A stretch of 64,000 nt of DNA from Poriferisodalis sp965208925. Its GTDB lineage: Bacteria; Actinomycetota; Acidimicrobiia; Acidimicrobiales; Poriferisodalaceae. Both the position numbers and the translations under genes were made by a program. The notes beneath the pieces are model-generated. The model was not told where the DNA came from. It made no database searches and saw nothing but the letters and a program-made list of their open reading frames with translations. The stretch is taken from NCBI RefSeq assembly GCF_965208925.1, contig NZ_OZ242364.1, forward strand, positions 2,046,001-2,110,000, in the 5' to 3' direction. Positions 8,626-16,474 of this stretch are shown here, piece after piece. Every line of letters starts with the position of its first letter. Within the stretch, counting starts at the first letter, position 1.

Positions 8626-9507
8626 ATGGGACTCAATCCGGAAGCAGTCGGCGCCACCGGCACTCCGACCAAGCGGTCGTGGACGTTCCGCGACTCGCTG
8701 CTGTACGCCGTCGGCATCGGCGCCGGGGCGGAGGATCCGTTCGGTTCCGAACTGGAGTTCACCACCCACAATTCCAAGAACATCGCCCACCAGGCGTTCC
8801 CGACCCAAGGCGTCGTCATCGGATTCGGCGCCGGCGGTGCCATGGCGAATGCCGGCGATCTGGACTGGGGCAAGCTGCTGCACGGCAGTCAGGGGATCAC
8901 CGTGCACCAGCCGATCCCGACCGAAGGAACCGTCGAGATCACCGATCGCATCGCCGGCATGTGGGACAAGGGTGAGGGCCGCAACGCCATCATCGACACC
9001 GAGGCCAGCGCGGTCGACCCCGATTCCGGCGACGTCATCTTCGAGCTTCGGAGTTCGGTGGTGATCCGCGGTTCGGGCGGTTTCGGGGGCGAGCCGGGCA
9101 GCACCGCTCCGCTGGTCAGCGCGCCCGACCGCGACGCTGACTACGAGATCTCGTACCGGACACGTCCCGATCAGGCCCTCACCTACCGGCTGAGCGGCGA
9201 CTACAACCCGCTGCACAGCGATCCGTGGTTCGCAACCGAGCTCGCAGGCTTTCCCAAGCCGATCCTGCACGGCCTGTGCACCTATGGCTTCACCGGCCGG
9301 GCACTGCTGCACACCCTGTGCGAGGGCGATCCCGCCCGTTTCCGGTCGATGGACTCCCGGTTCTCTGCTCCGGTGTTCCCCGGCGACGAGCTGACCATCC
9401 AGGTGTGGGACGACGGCGAAGGCCGAGCGATCTACCGCACGGTCGCTCAGCAGGGCACCGACGAGCAGCGCGTGGTCATCGACAACGGATTGTGCATCTA
9501 CGCCTAG
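8626..9507 (+). CDS. MaoC-type enoyl-CoA hydratase (hydratase-2-like, double hot-dog)
   Basis: Adds water to 2-enoyl-CoA with (R) stereochemistry in this family. The 293-residue length fits two fused hot-dog domains, as in MFE-2 hydratase-2; the active-site motif RLSGDYNPLHSDPWFA, with its Asp and His, lies at about residues 188-203 in the second half. It is followed by KPILHGLCTYGFTGRA, also typical. AAGGAGG stands 8 nt before the ATG. The gene is 109 bp behind the SDR dehydrogenase on the same strand, which supports a split MFE-2 pair. Confidence 0.9.
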   Translation: MGLNPEAVGATGTPTKRSWTFRDSLLYAVGIGAGAEDPFGSELEFTTHNSKNIAHQAFPTQGVVIGFGAGGAMANAGDLDWGKLLHGSQGITVHQPIPTEGTVEITDRIAGMWDKGEGRNAIIDTEASAVDPDSGDVIFELRSSVVIRGSGGFGGEPGSTAPLVSAPDRDADYEISYRTRPDQALTYRLSGDYNPLHSDPWFATELAGFPKPILHGLCTYGFTGRALLHTLCEGDPARFRSMDSRFSAPVFPGDELTIQVWDDGEGRAIYRTVAQQGTDEQRVVIDNGLCIYA

Positions 9508-9517
9508 AAGCCGACGC

Positions 9518-9542
9518 CTGAGCTGCGGAAGCGGCAGCTCAG
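9518..9542. terminator. Bidirectional hairpin between maoC-like gene and nucS
   Basis: A perfect 9-bp stem (9518-9526 with 9534-9542) and a 7-nt loop lie exactly between two convergent genes and overlap the nucS stop codon. There is no U-tract, so termination would be of the U-poor type seen in high-GC bacteria. Confidence 0.55.
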
Positions 9543-10198
9543 AACAGCTTGAGGGCGTCGCTGGAGATGCCGCGTAGCTCGTCGTAATCGAGCACGACAC
9601 AGCGGATGCCCCGGTCGGCCGCAAGCACACGCGCTTGGGGCTTGATCTCCTGCGCGGCGAAGACGCCGCTCACGGGCGCCAAGCGGGCATCCCGGTTCAG
9701 GTACTCGAGATAGCGGCACAGCTGCTCGACCCCGTCGATCTCGCCCCGCCGCTTGATCTCCACGGCCAGCGTCGCGCCGTCGCAGTCCCGGCACAGCAGG
9801 TCTACGGGACCGATGTCGGTCGGGTACTCGCGCCGCACCAGCACGGTGCCGCCGGCCAGCGTCTCGGGATGTGCGGCTACCAGCTCCTGCAGGTGTGCCT
9901 CGACGCCGTCCCGCTCGAGACCGGGATCGATGCCCATGTCATGGGCGGTGTCGCTGATCACCTCGGCGAGGCGGATCTCGAGACGCTCGCCCTTGTCGTT
10001 CGTGACGCGCCACAGATCGGGCTCGCAGACGAGCCGGTTGGGCGCGTTCATCCAGTTCAGCGGCTTGTAGGCACCGCCGTCGGCATGAATGGCCACACAG
10101 CCGTCGGCCTTCACCATGATCAGTCTGACGGCCTCGGGCAGGTGCGCGTCGAGCCGTCCCGAGTAGTCGACCGTGCAGCGAGCGATGACCAGCCGCAA
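9539..10198 (-). CDS. nucS: Mismatch-specific endonuclease NucS/EndoMS
   Basis: Cuts both strands at certain mismatches and forms the non-canonical mismatch repair of actinobacteria and some archaea that lack MutS/MutL. The 219-residue protein has the N-terminal DNA-binding half (MRLVIARCTVDYSGRLDAHL) and the C-terminal RecB-like nuclease with PVDLLCRDCDG and VEIKRRGEIDGVEQLCRYL, giving the D...ExK catalytic set. It ends in ALKLF, similar to the short C-terminal motif through which these enzymes bind the beta clamp. The start codon is TTG at 10198, 4 nt behind the upstream gene's stop. Confidence 0.92.
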   Translation of the reverse strand: MRLVIARCTVDYSGRLDAHLPEAVRLIMVKADGCVAIHADGGAYKPLNWMNAPNRLVCEPDLWRVTNDKGERLEIRLAEVISDTAHDMGIDPGLERDGVEAHLQELVAAHPETLAGGTVLVRREYPTDIGPVDLLCRDCDGATLAVEIKRRGEIDGVEQLCRYLEYLNRDARLAPVSGVFAAQEIKPQARVLAADRGIRCVVLDYDELRGISSDALKLF

Positions 10199-10202
10199 TG
10201 GT

Positions 10203-11228
10203 CTAGGCGGCTGCGGTCAGCTCGTAGACCGACGTGAGCCTGGGCTCGCCCCCATCGCCATCGCGCCCATCTGCATCGAGCACCCGGGCGCGGCCGCTCT
10301 CCACGAGGTGGAGCATGTGCGCGTAGACCGAGCTTGCCGCGGGATACCACAGCCGCTTGTCGTAGGCCTCGTACATCTTCGGCACGAAATCCGCGATGCG
10401 GCACGGTCCCGGTCGGAGGTGCTCGATGATCTGCTGCTCTCGGTCGCTGCGGTGCGCGATGAACGAGCGCACGTATGCCGTGGGTTCGGGAATCGGGGGC
10501 CCGTGGGTCGGCCAGTAGCGCTCGTGGTCAAATTCGAGCAGCTTCGCCAGCGAGTCGAGGTAGTCCTGCATCGAGCCGTCTGGAGGCCCCACGACGCTTG
10601 TAGCCCAGCCCATGACGTGGTCGCCTGAGAAGAGCGAGTTCTCCTCGAGCAGCTCGTAGCACAGGTGGTTCGAGCAGTGACCCGGCGTGTGCACCGCGCG
10701 TAGCGTCCAGCCGTCACCGGCGACGATGTCGCCATCGACCAGCGCGACATCGGGGACGAACTCGGTGTCGGCGCCTTCCCGCTTCAGCTCCTCGGGCAGC
10801 TCGTCGAACTCGGCTTGGTACTTCTCCTGTTCCTCGGCGCTGATGTAGTCGGAGAAGTCCACCCGATCATCAGGATCGAGCTTCCACACGCTGGCGTGCG
10901 GGCCGTAGCCGTAGCTGAGGGCGCCGGTGGCTGCGACCAGATCTCCGGTGAGGGGCGAGTGATCGCTGTGGGTGTGCGTCACCAGCGCGGCGCTGACCGT
11001 CTCGCCAGGCTCGAGTGCCGCCAGGACATCGTCGAGATGGCTCGCAAGCGGCGGACCGGCGTCGATCACCGCTACCTCGCCGCGCCCGACGATGTAGGTG
11101 CCGGTGCCGCGATAGGTGAACGGCGTCGGGTTCTTGCAGATGACGCGACGGATCATCGGCGACACTTGGTCGCAGGCGCCATAGTCGAACTCGCCGAGAT
11201 CTCGGTAGTGCTCGATGGTCACCGGCAT
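10203..11228 (-). CDS. Metallo-beta-lactamase-fold hydrolase
   Basis: Zinc hydrolase of 341 residues. THTHSDHSPL supplies the HxHxDH metal ligands, VHTPGHCSNHLCY the third histidine, and LFSGDHVMGW the bridging Asp; a C-terminal winged-helix-like part (EQQIIEHL, then SVYAHMLHL) resembles LACTB2/glyoxalase-II-like proteins. The substrate is unknown. An in-frame ATG lies at 11240, but a GGAG sits 6 nt before the ATG at 11228, which is therefore preferred. It probably shares a transcript with nucS, 4 nt downstream. Confidence 0.88.
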   Translation of the reverse strand: MPVTIEHYRDLGEFDYGACDQVSPMIRRVICKNPTPFTYRGTGTYIVGRGEVAVIDAGPPLASHLDDVLAALEPGETVSAALVTHTHSDHSPLTGDLVAATGALSYGYGPHASVWKLDPDDRVDFSDYISAEEQEKYQAEFDELPEELKREGADTEFVPDVALVDGDIVAGDGWTLRAVHTPGHCSNHLCYELLEENSLFSGDHVMGWATSVVGPPDGSMQDYLDSLAKLLEFDHERYWPTHGPPIPEPTAYVRSFIAHRSDREQQIIEHLRPGPCRIADFVPKMYEAYDKRLWYPAASSVYAHMLHLVESGRARVLDADGRDGDGGEPRLTSVYELTAAA

Positions 11229-11287
11229 CGGCTGCTCCATGTCGGGTCGGAACGCGTGCGTGACGGTCTAGCATCACATCACGGCCT

Positions 11288-11327
11288 GGCCGGGCAGCCG
11301 CCATGAGGGGGAGGCGGCTGCCCGGCC
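11288..11327. other. 15-bp perfect inverted repeat in a divergent promoter region
   Basis: Positions 11288-11302 pair perfectly with 11313-11327, leaving a 10-nt loop (ATGAGGGGGA). The genes on both sides read away from it, so it would sit in a 5' leader or act as an operator, not as an ordinary end-of-operon terminator. Confidence 0.7.
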
Positions 11328-11364
11328 CGCTGTGCTTTCACGTTCAGCACCGTCGGGAGGCAAC

Positions 11365-13164
11365 ATGGCGGATCTGACAGACCGGAGCGGCGGCTATTTC
11401 GTCGGCACGAAACCTTCGGAGCGTTATCCCATCTGGACCCGCGCCAACGTGGGCGAGGTGTTCCCCGATCCGGTGCGGATGAGCACCTTCGACTTCGCGT
11501 TCCAGAACGACGACGGCATTCGCATGTCCGAGCTGGGGTTCCGCGATGCGTACGTGGACATGGGCGCGTTCGACTACGACGAGTTCGATCCCGACAACTG
11601 CGTGTTCCTGGGCGTCTTCGGCGGCTACACCTATCTCAACGCCGCGATCGGGCGTGTCTTCGGCGCCCGCGCCCCTGGCATCGATGTCGACACCGTTGAT
11701 CGGACCTTCTTCGGCGAGCAGCCGGGCATCCCGCCCTACGAACCGCATCCCGACGATGCCAGCCCCGAGGCCGAGCAGCGCATCGGCGAGACCTTCCTGA
11801 TGCTGTTCGCGGCGCCGGCGTTGCCGGAAGTGCTCGAAGACGAGCAGAACATCGCCGAGCTGCGCGCGCAGCGCCCCGACTTCGCCCAGATGGGCGATCA
11901 CGAGATCATCGATTGGATGAGCAACTTCCTCGAGTCGGGCTACATCGACGGCACCGGCTTCCGGCTGCTGTTCGCGCGGCATCTGAAGGTGTCCTTCCTG
12001 GCGGCGGTGCCGCTGGGCGCGATCGAGCAGGTGTGCGCGGCGCTGGGGCGGCCTGAGGACACGCTCAAGCTGGTGGCCGGCTTCGGGGACGTGGCCTCCG
12101 CTGCGCCCTCGGATGCGATGTGGCAACTCGGACGGCAGGTCGCCGAATCCAGCGCGCTGGGGGCGTTGTTCGACGCTGGACCGTCGGGATTGGCTGATCG
12201 CCTCGCTGCGGCAGGCGCTGAGGACCCGTCAGGCGACGTCGCGGCGTTCAACGAGGCCTTCGACTCGTTCGCGTATGAGTTCGGCTCGCGGGGTCCGAAC
12301 GAGTGGGAGATGAGCTGCCCTACCTGGGAGACCGACCCCGACATCGCGCTGGCGGCCATCGACCGCATGCGCCTGGCTCCCGCCGATGCCGAGCCGGCAC
12401 GGCGGCGCGCAGAACTGGCCGCCCAGCGAGAGGCCCTGGCGGCAGAGATCTCTGCATTGCTCGAGGCCGACCCCGACACCCAGATGCAGTTCAACCTGGC
12501 CCTCGGCGCGGCAGCCGTGTACCTGCCCGGACGCGAGCGCACCAAGACCAACTGCGTGCGCTACGTGAACGAGTGCCGCATCGCCTCACGGGTGCTGGGC
12601 GAGCGGCTCGTCGAGCGTGGGCAGTTCAGCGGCGCGACCGAGTTCGGCATGCTGCGGCTGTCGGAGATCCACGAGATGCTCGATGACCCGACCGGCTGGG
12701 CTGAGGTCATTGCGGAGCGTCAGGCCCGGTGGGACGACGCTGCATCGCGCCAGGAGCCGTTCGTCATCGTCGGTGACCCGCCGCCGCTGTCAGAGTGGCC
12801 TCGTCGGGGCGCGTCCGAACTGGCGCAGCTCTCAGCGGGCGAGACGCTCGCTGGCTTGCCGGGCTGCCCTGGCATCGCCCGCGGGCGGGCGCGAGTGGTG
12901 CTCGACAGCAGCGACCCGACCGCGCTGTCCCCCGGGGATGTGCTCGTAGCGCCGCTCACCGATCCGTCGTGGACGCCGCTGTTCGTGAGCGCGAGCGCGG
13001 TCGTGGTGGACGTGGGCGCTGCGCTCAGCCATTCGGTGATCGTGAGCCGCGAGCTCGGACTGCCTTGTGTCATCTCGGCAACGGGGGCGACCGGACGCAT
13101 CCCGGATGGCGCCCTCATCGAGGTGAATGGCGACACCGGCGTGATCACCGTGCTGGAGCTGTGA
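11365..13164 (+). CDS. PEP-utilising (swivelling-histidine) domain protein without ATP-grasp
   Basis: 599-residue protein. It opens with PIWTRANVGEVFPDPVRMST, the linker found after the ATP-grasp domain in rifampicin phosphotransferase and PEP-synthase-like proteins. It ends with the mobile phosphohistidine domain: GCPGIARGRARVV, then GDVLVAPLTDPSWTPLF and GAALSHSVIVSRELGLPCV, whose His is the phosphorylated residue. The N-terminal ATP-grasp half is absent here and in the neighbouring genes. It could partner with a separately encoded domain; the acceptor is unknown. GGGAGG lies 6 nt before the ATG at 11365. Confidence 0.8.
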   Translation: MADLTDRSGGYFVGTKPSERYPIWTRANVGEVFPDPVRMSTFDFAFQNDDGIRMSELGFRDAYVDMGAFDYDEFDPDNCVFLGVFGGYTYLNAAIGRVFGARAPGIDVDTVDRTFFGEQPGIPPYEPHPDDASPEAEQRIGETFLMLFAAPALPEVLEDEQNIAELRAQRPDFAQMGDHEIIDWMSNFLESGYIDGTGFRLLFARHLKVSFLAAVPLGAIEQVCAALGRPEDTLKLVAGFGDVASAAPSDAMWQLGRQVAESSALGALFDAGPSGLADRLAAAGAEDPSGDVAAFNEAFDSFAYEFGSRGPNEWEMSCPTWETDPDIALAAIDRMRLAPADAEPARRRAELAAQREALAAEISALLEADPDTQMQFNLALGAAAVYLPGRERTKTNCVRYVNECRIASRVLGERLVERGQFSGATEFGMLRLSEIHEMLDDPTGWAEVIAERQARWDDAASRQEPFVIVGDPPPLSEWPRRGASELAQLSAGETLAGLPGCPGIARGRARVVLDSSDPTALSPGDVLVAPLTDPSWTPLFVSASAVVVDVGAALSHSVIVSRELGLPCVISATGATGRIPDGALIEVNGDTGVITVLEL

Positions 13165-13179
13165 CGCTCGGCGTCACAG
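13159..13179. terminator. Hairpin between convergent PEP-domain and hydratase genes
   Basis: A perfect 9-bp stem with a 3-nt loop (TCG) includes the stop codon of the plus-strand gene and lies between two convergent genes. No U-tract follows. Confidence 0.55.
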
Positions 13180-13197
13180 TGTCGTAGCAGCAGTCGC

Positions 13198-14019
13198 TCA
13201 GCGTTCAGGCCAGTCGGGAAGCCGCCGCTCGGTCAGTGCCCGGACGCCTTCGAGGTAGTCCGGGCTGGGGATCATCTCGTTGAGCAGCCGATCCGATTCG
13301 GAGACGGCGGTGCCCACGTCCCGGTGCTGGTCCAGATAGATCTGCCGTTTCGTCGTGGTGAGCGAGCTGGGCGCAACCCGGGCGACCATGTCGTACGCGT
13401 ACTCGTACACGTGATCCATGAGCTCTGACGCCTCGACGATCTCGTTGAACAGGCCCCAGCCCTCGGTCTCGGCAGCCAGGAACTTGCGGCTCGACAGCAG
13501 CAGGTCGTTGGACCGCGTGATGCCTACGAGACGGGGGAGCACCCAAGAGAGTCCGAACTCCGCGGGCAGTCCCAGCGGCCCGTGGGCGGCGGTGAGCCTG
13601 GCATCGGGTGCAGCGAACCGCAGGTCGCAATAGCAGGCCAGCACCAGCCCGGCGCCTGCCGCGGCGCCGTTCACCGCCGCGATCGTCACGGTTTCCAGCG
13701 CCATCATGAACGCGAAGTTCTGGTCGAACTCGGGTGCTACTCCATAGCCCGGCATCGCCAGATCGGCGGAAGTGCCGGGGTCATAGCCGCCCTTGTCGCC
13801 ATGGCCCTCCAGGGCCTGAGTGTCGGCGCCCACACAGAAGTCGCTTCCCTCGCCGGTGATCACCACCACCCGGACCCCCGCGTCCTGCTCGGCTTGCTCC
13901 AGCACCCAGCGCAGCTCTGTGTGCATCCGACCGGTCCAAGCGTTGCGGCGATGCGGGCGTGACAGCGTCAGCGTCGCGACCGGACCCTCGACCGAGTACT
14001 TCGTTGCCTTCAGCTCCAT
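13198..14019 (-). CDS. Enoyl-CoA hydratase/isomerase family protein
   Basis: Crotonase-superfamily member of 273 residues acting on an acyl-CoA. Motifs: LSRPHRRNAWTGRMHTEL near the N-terminus, GEGSDFCVGADTQAL for the first oxyanion loop, and AVNGAAAGAGLVLACYCDLR for the second. HGPLGLPAEFGLSWVLPRLVG carries a Glu (PAEF) at the position of a catalytic acid. The substrate is not evident. The ATG at 14019 gives a normal start (MELKATKYSVEG). It is followed upstream by cysQ on the same strand with a tandem repeat between them. Confidence 0.9.
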   Translation of the reverse strand: MELKATKYSVEGPVATLTLSRPHRRNAWTGRMHTELRWVLEQAEQDAGVRVVVITGEGSDFCVGADTQALEGHGDKGGYDPGTSADLAMPGYGVAPEFDQNFAFMMALETVTIAAVNGAAAGAGLVLACYCDLRFAAPDARLTAAHGPLGLPAEFGLSWVLPRLVGITRSNDLLLSSRKFLAAETEGWGLFNEIVEASELMDHVYEYAYDMVARVAPSSLTTTKRQIYLDQHRDVGTAVSESDRLLNEMIPSPDYLEGVRALTERRLPDWPER

Positions 14020-14037
14020 GTGTCCCTCTCGGCGATT

Positions 14038-14132
14038 CTCAGGCTTCGCCTTCGATTCTGTGTCCGATGGGTCATCTCAGGCTTCGCCTTCGATTCTGTG
14101 TCCGATGGGTCATCTCAGGCTTCGCCTTCGAT
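14038..14132. repeat. 38-bp tandem repeat overlapping the cysQ 3' end
   Basis: Copies at 14038-14075 and 14076-14113 and a 19-base partial copy at 14114-14132. The partial copy holds the last codons and stop of cysQ, so the repeat looks like a duplication of the gene's 3' end plus adjoining bases. It separates cysQ from the next minus-strand gene. Confidence 0.93.
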
Positions 14133-14882
14133 GACCTGTCGCAGCGCCTCGAGTGCGTCCTCGGCGAGTTCGGGGCGGCAGATCAACAGGTCTGGCAGCC
14201 ACGGGTCGGCGAAGTTGTATTCGAGTTCCGACCCGTCGCAGCGGCTGGCGTGCAGGCCGGCCGCTCGCGCCACCGCCACCGGCGCGCAGTTGTCCCACTC
14301 GAATTGTCCTCCCGAGTGGGCGTAGATGTCAGCCATGCCGAGCACCACGGCCATGGCCTTGGCACCTGCGGAGCCGAGCGTCATCAGCTCAGCATCGAGG
14401 GCTTGGGCGATGATGACCGCTGCAGCCGGCGGGCGCGACCTGCTGACGACGAGGCGGGGCTGCCCGTTGTGAGGTGCCGGCAGCAGCGGCTCGGGATCGG
14501 TGCACAGTGTCTGCCCGACTGCCGGCAGCGCCACGGCACCGGCGGTGGGCACGCCGTTCTCGACCAGAGCCACATGCACTGCCCAGTCCGAGCGGCCGGG
14601 TTCGGAATACTCGCGCGTTCCATCCAGCGGGTCCACAATCCAGACTCGGTCCGCAGACAGGCGAGCGAGATCGTCGCGCCCTTCCTCAGAGAGGATGGCG
14701 TCATCGGGTCGCGCTTCGGCCAGTCGATTCACGATGTGCTGGTGGGCCTCGGAGTCGCCCGTGTCACGGACCTCCCAGGTGCCGGCCCCTGAGCTGAAGA
14801 GTCGATCGCGGACTTCCACCAGCAGGGCCCCGGTCTCGGTGGCCACGCTTGCGGCAAGAGCGTGGTCGTCGGGTTGGGCCAT
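14115..14882 (-). CDS. cysQ: 3'(2'),5'-bisphosphate nucleotidase / inositol monophosphatase family
   Basis: Mg-dependent phosphatase of 255 residues, probably recycling 3'-phosphoadenosine 5'-phosphate from sulfate assimilation. Motif 1 is the acidic ILSEEGRDD, motif 2 is VWIVDPLDGTREYSEP (metal ligands Asp, Asp, Gly-Thr), and motif 3 is SGGQFEWDNCAPVAVARAAG. The extended DGTREYSE is characteristic of CysQ rather than plain inositol monophosphatase. The ATG at 14882 is preceded by CACACT at 6 nt and TTGACA further upstream, so it may be leaderless; the frame open to 15074 is unsupported. Confidence 0.86.
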   Translation of the reverse strand: MAQPDDHALAASVATETGALLVEVRDRLFSSGAGTWEVRDTGDSEAHQHIVNRLAEARPDDAILSEEGRDDLARLSADRVWIVDPLDGTREYSEPGRSDWAVHVALVENGVPTAGAVALPAVGQTLCTDPEPLLPAPHNGQPRLVVSRSRPPAAAVIIAQALDAELMTLGSAGAKAMAVVLGMADIYAHSGGQFEWDNCAPVAVARAAGLHASRCDGSELEYNFADPWLPDLLICRPELAEDALEALRQVIEGEA

Positions 14883-15013
14883 CGGCCAAGTGTGCCCTCT
14901 GGACGCGCTGTCAACACGCCGGCAGCAACTCCGATGTGGGTCACGGCGACATGCCTTCAATGGATCTCCGTCATTCCTCCCAGGAACGTGTCGGGGCCGC
15001 AAATCAGTACGGG

Positions 15014-15068
15014 TAGCCTCGCGGTCCATCAGGTGCGGCGGAGTGCAACACCGCGCGTCGCGCGCCTG
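15014..15068 (+). promoter_or_regulatory. Putative promoter and structured leader of the amino-acid transporter
   Basis: TAGCCT at 15014-15019 resembles the -10 boxes of this genome. The inferred leader of about 75 nt can fold with 15030-15037 paired to 15061-15068 (8 bp, one G-U), ahead of the GGAGGG Shine-Dalgarno near 15086. No known riboswitch class was recognised. Confidence 0.35.
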
Positions 15069-15101
15069 CGTCATGGACTACCGATGGAGGGAATGTTCTC
15101 T

Positions 15102-16271
15102 ATGAATAGACGATTCGCGCCGATTTCTCGGCGGTCTGCGTTGCGACTCGGCGGCGTGCTGATGGCAATCGCGTTGGTGGCCGCGGCATGCGGCTCTGAC
15201 GATGGCGACGATCAGGACGTCGACGGCGACGAGCCGGCGGCGACAACCGAAGCAGAGGCAGCGGTCGAAGAACCGGAAACCGAAGTCGAGATGGCGCAGG
15301 ACACCGGCGACCTGCTCGCGGTTGTCCAAGATCGCGGCACCCTCAACTGCGGCGTCAGCGGTTCGGCAGTGGCCTTCTCGGAGACGCAGCCTGATGGCAG
15401 CACGACCGGCTTCGATGCCGATTACTGCCGTGCAGTAGCCGCAGCGATCCTGGGCGATGCCGATGCGGTCAACTTCGTTCCGCTGACGGCGGCCGAGCGC
15501 TTCACAGCGCTGGAGGCCGGTGACATCGACCTGCTCGTGCGCAACACCACCTGGACCCAGAGCCGCGACACCGACCTGGTGCTCGACTTCGGGCCGACCA
15601 CCTACTACGACGGCCAGCAGATCATGGCCCGCGCTGACGACGGCTTCTCAGGCACGTCAACCGTGTCGGATCTCGATGGCGCGACGGTGTGCACCAACGC
15701 CGGCACGACCACCGAGAAGAACATCGCCGATGCTGCCGATGCAGCCGGCATCGAGATCACGCTGTCCACCTTCGAGGACTTCGACATCGTCACCGAGAAC
15801 TTCATCTCCGGTGCGTGCGATGCGGTGACCACCGACGGCTCTGCGCTCGTCGGCCGCAAGGTGAAGCAGGAAGGCGATCAGAACTGGGTGATCTTCCCGC
15901 CGACGCCGATCTCGAAGGAGCCGCTGGGGCCGGTCTACCCGCAGAACCAGTCGACCTTCGGCGACGTCGTGAACTGGACCGTGTACGCCACGATCATCGC
16001 TGATGAGAAGGGCATCACCTCGGCCAACATCGACTCGATGATGGGCAGCGGCGACCTCGATGCCGAGGCAGTCCGCATGCTCGGCGGCGAGGGCGAGCTG
16101 CAGACCAAGATGGGCCTGTCGGCTGACGCGTTCTACAACGTGATCAGCCAGGTCGGGAACTACGACGAGATCTATACCCGCAACCTCGGCCCCGTCGGCC
16201 TGAGCCGTGACGGCTCGGCGAACGCGCGCTGGACTGCGGGCGGCCTCATCTACGCACCGCCTGCTCGCTGA
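15102..16271 (+). CDS. Amino-acid ABC transporter substrate-binding lipoprotein (AapJ-like)
   Basis: Captures amino acids outside the membrane for the transporter encoded downstream. It is 389 residues long. The N-terminus has basic residues (MNRRFAPISRRSALR), a hydrophobic stretch and the lipobox-like LVAAAC, so it is a lipoprotein, followed by an acidic linker of about 40 residues. The mature part (DRGTLNCGVSGSAVAFSE, then GFDADYCRAVAAAILGD and LLVRNTTWTQSRDTDL) closely follows AapJ-type general amino-acid binding proteins. GGAGGG stands 11 nt before the ATG at 15102; another in-frame ATG at 15084 is less likely. Confidence 0.92.
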   Translation: MNRRFAPISRRSALRLGGVLMAIALVAAACGSDDGDDQDVDGDEPAATTEAEAAVEEPETEVEMAQDTGDLLAVVQDRGTLNCGVSGSAVAFSETQPDGSTTGFDADYCRAVAAAILGDADAVNFVPLTAAERFTALEAGDIDLLVRNTTWTQSRDTDLVLDFGPTTYYDGQQIMARADDGFSGTSTVSDLDGATVCTNAGTTTEKNIADAADAAGIEITLSTFEDFDIVTENFISGACDAVTTDGSALVGRKVKQEGDQNWVIFPPTPISKEPLGPVYPQNQSTFGDVVNWTVYATIIADEKGITSANIDSMMGSGDLDAEAVRMLGGEGELQTKMGLSADAFYNVISQVGNYDEIYTRNLGPVGLSRDGSANARWTAGGLIYAPPAR

Positions 16272-16332
16272 TCGCGTGCTTGCCGGCTGGGCGCCGCCCG
16301 GTCCGGCAGGCGAGTGATCACAGCAACTGCGA

Positions 16333-16362
16333 CGGCCCCCGGCCCGACTGGGTCGGGGGCCG
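16333..16362 (+). terminator. Strong hairpin (attenuator) between binding protein and permease
   Basis: 13-bp GC stem (16333-16345 with 16350-16362, one G-U) closed by a GACT tetraloop, followed at once by a second 6-bp hairpin (16363-16368 with 16375-16380) and four A. It lies 60 nt behind the binding-protein stop, so it may limit read-through and keep the binding protein in excess over the membrane subunits. Confidence 0.65.
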
Positions 16363-16460
16363 CTGCGCGTCTTGGCGCAGAAAACCAAGCACTCCACGTA
16401 TGGATGCATTGGCGACTGCATAATTCGATGCAATAGCCCCATGCATACGACCTCGTCGCG

Positions 16461-16466
16461 TAGGGT
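16461..16466 (+). promoter_or_regulatory. -10 box (TAGGGT) of the first permease gene, leaderless
   Basis: TAGGGT lies 8 nt before the GTG at 16475. Upstream is an AT-richer stretch with three ATGCA(T) copies (16403-16446). A separate promoter here would fit the hairpin that precedes it. Confidence 0.5.
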
Positions 16467-16474
16467 GACCTGCG

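Noticed and set aside
7281..8873. 530-residue minus-strand open frame opposite the SDR gene
   Set aside because: The opposite strand carries a clear SDR dehydrogenase; the translation has no recognisable domain.
15026..15101. Riboswitch in the leader of the amino-acid binding protein
   Set aside because: A hairpin is possible, but no conserved motif of a glycine, glutamine or lysine riboswitch could be recognised.
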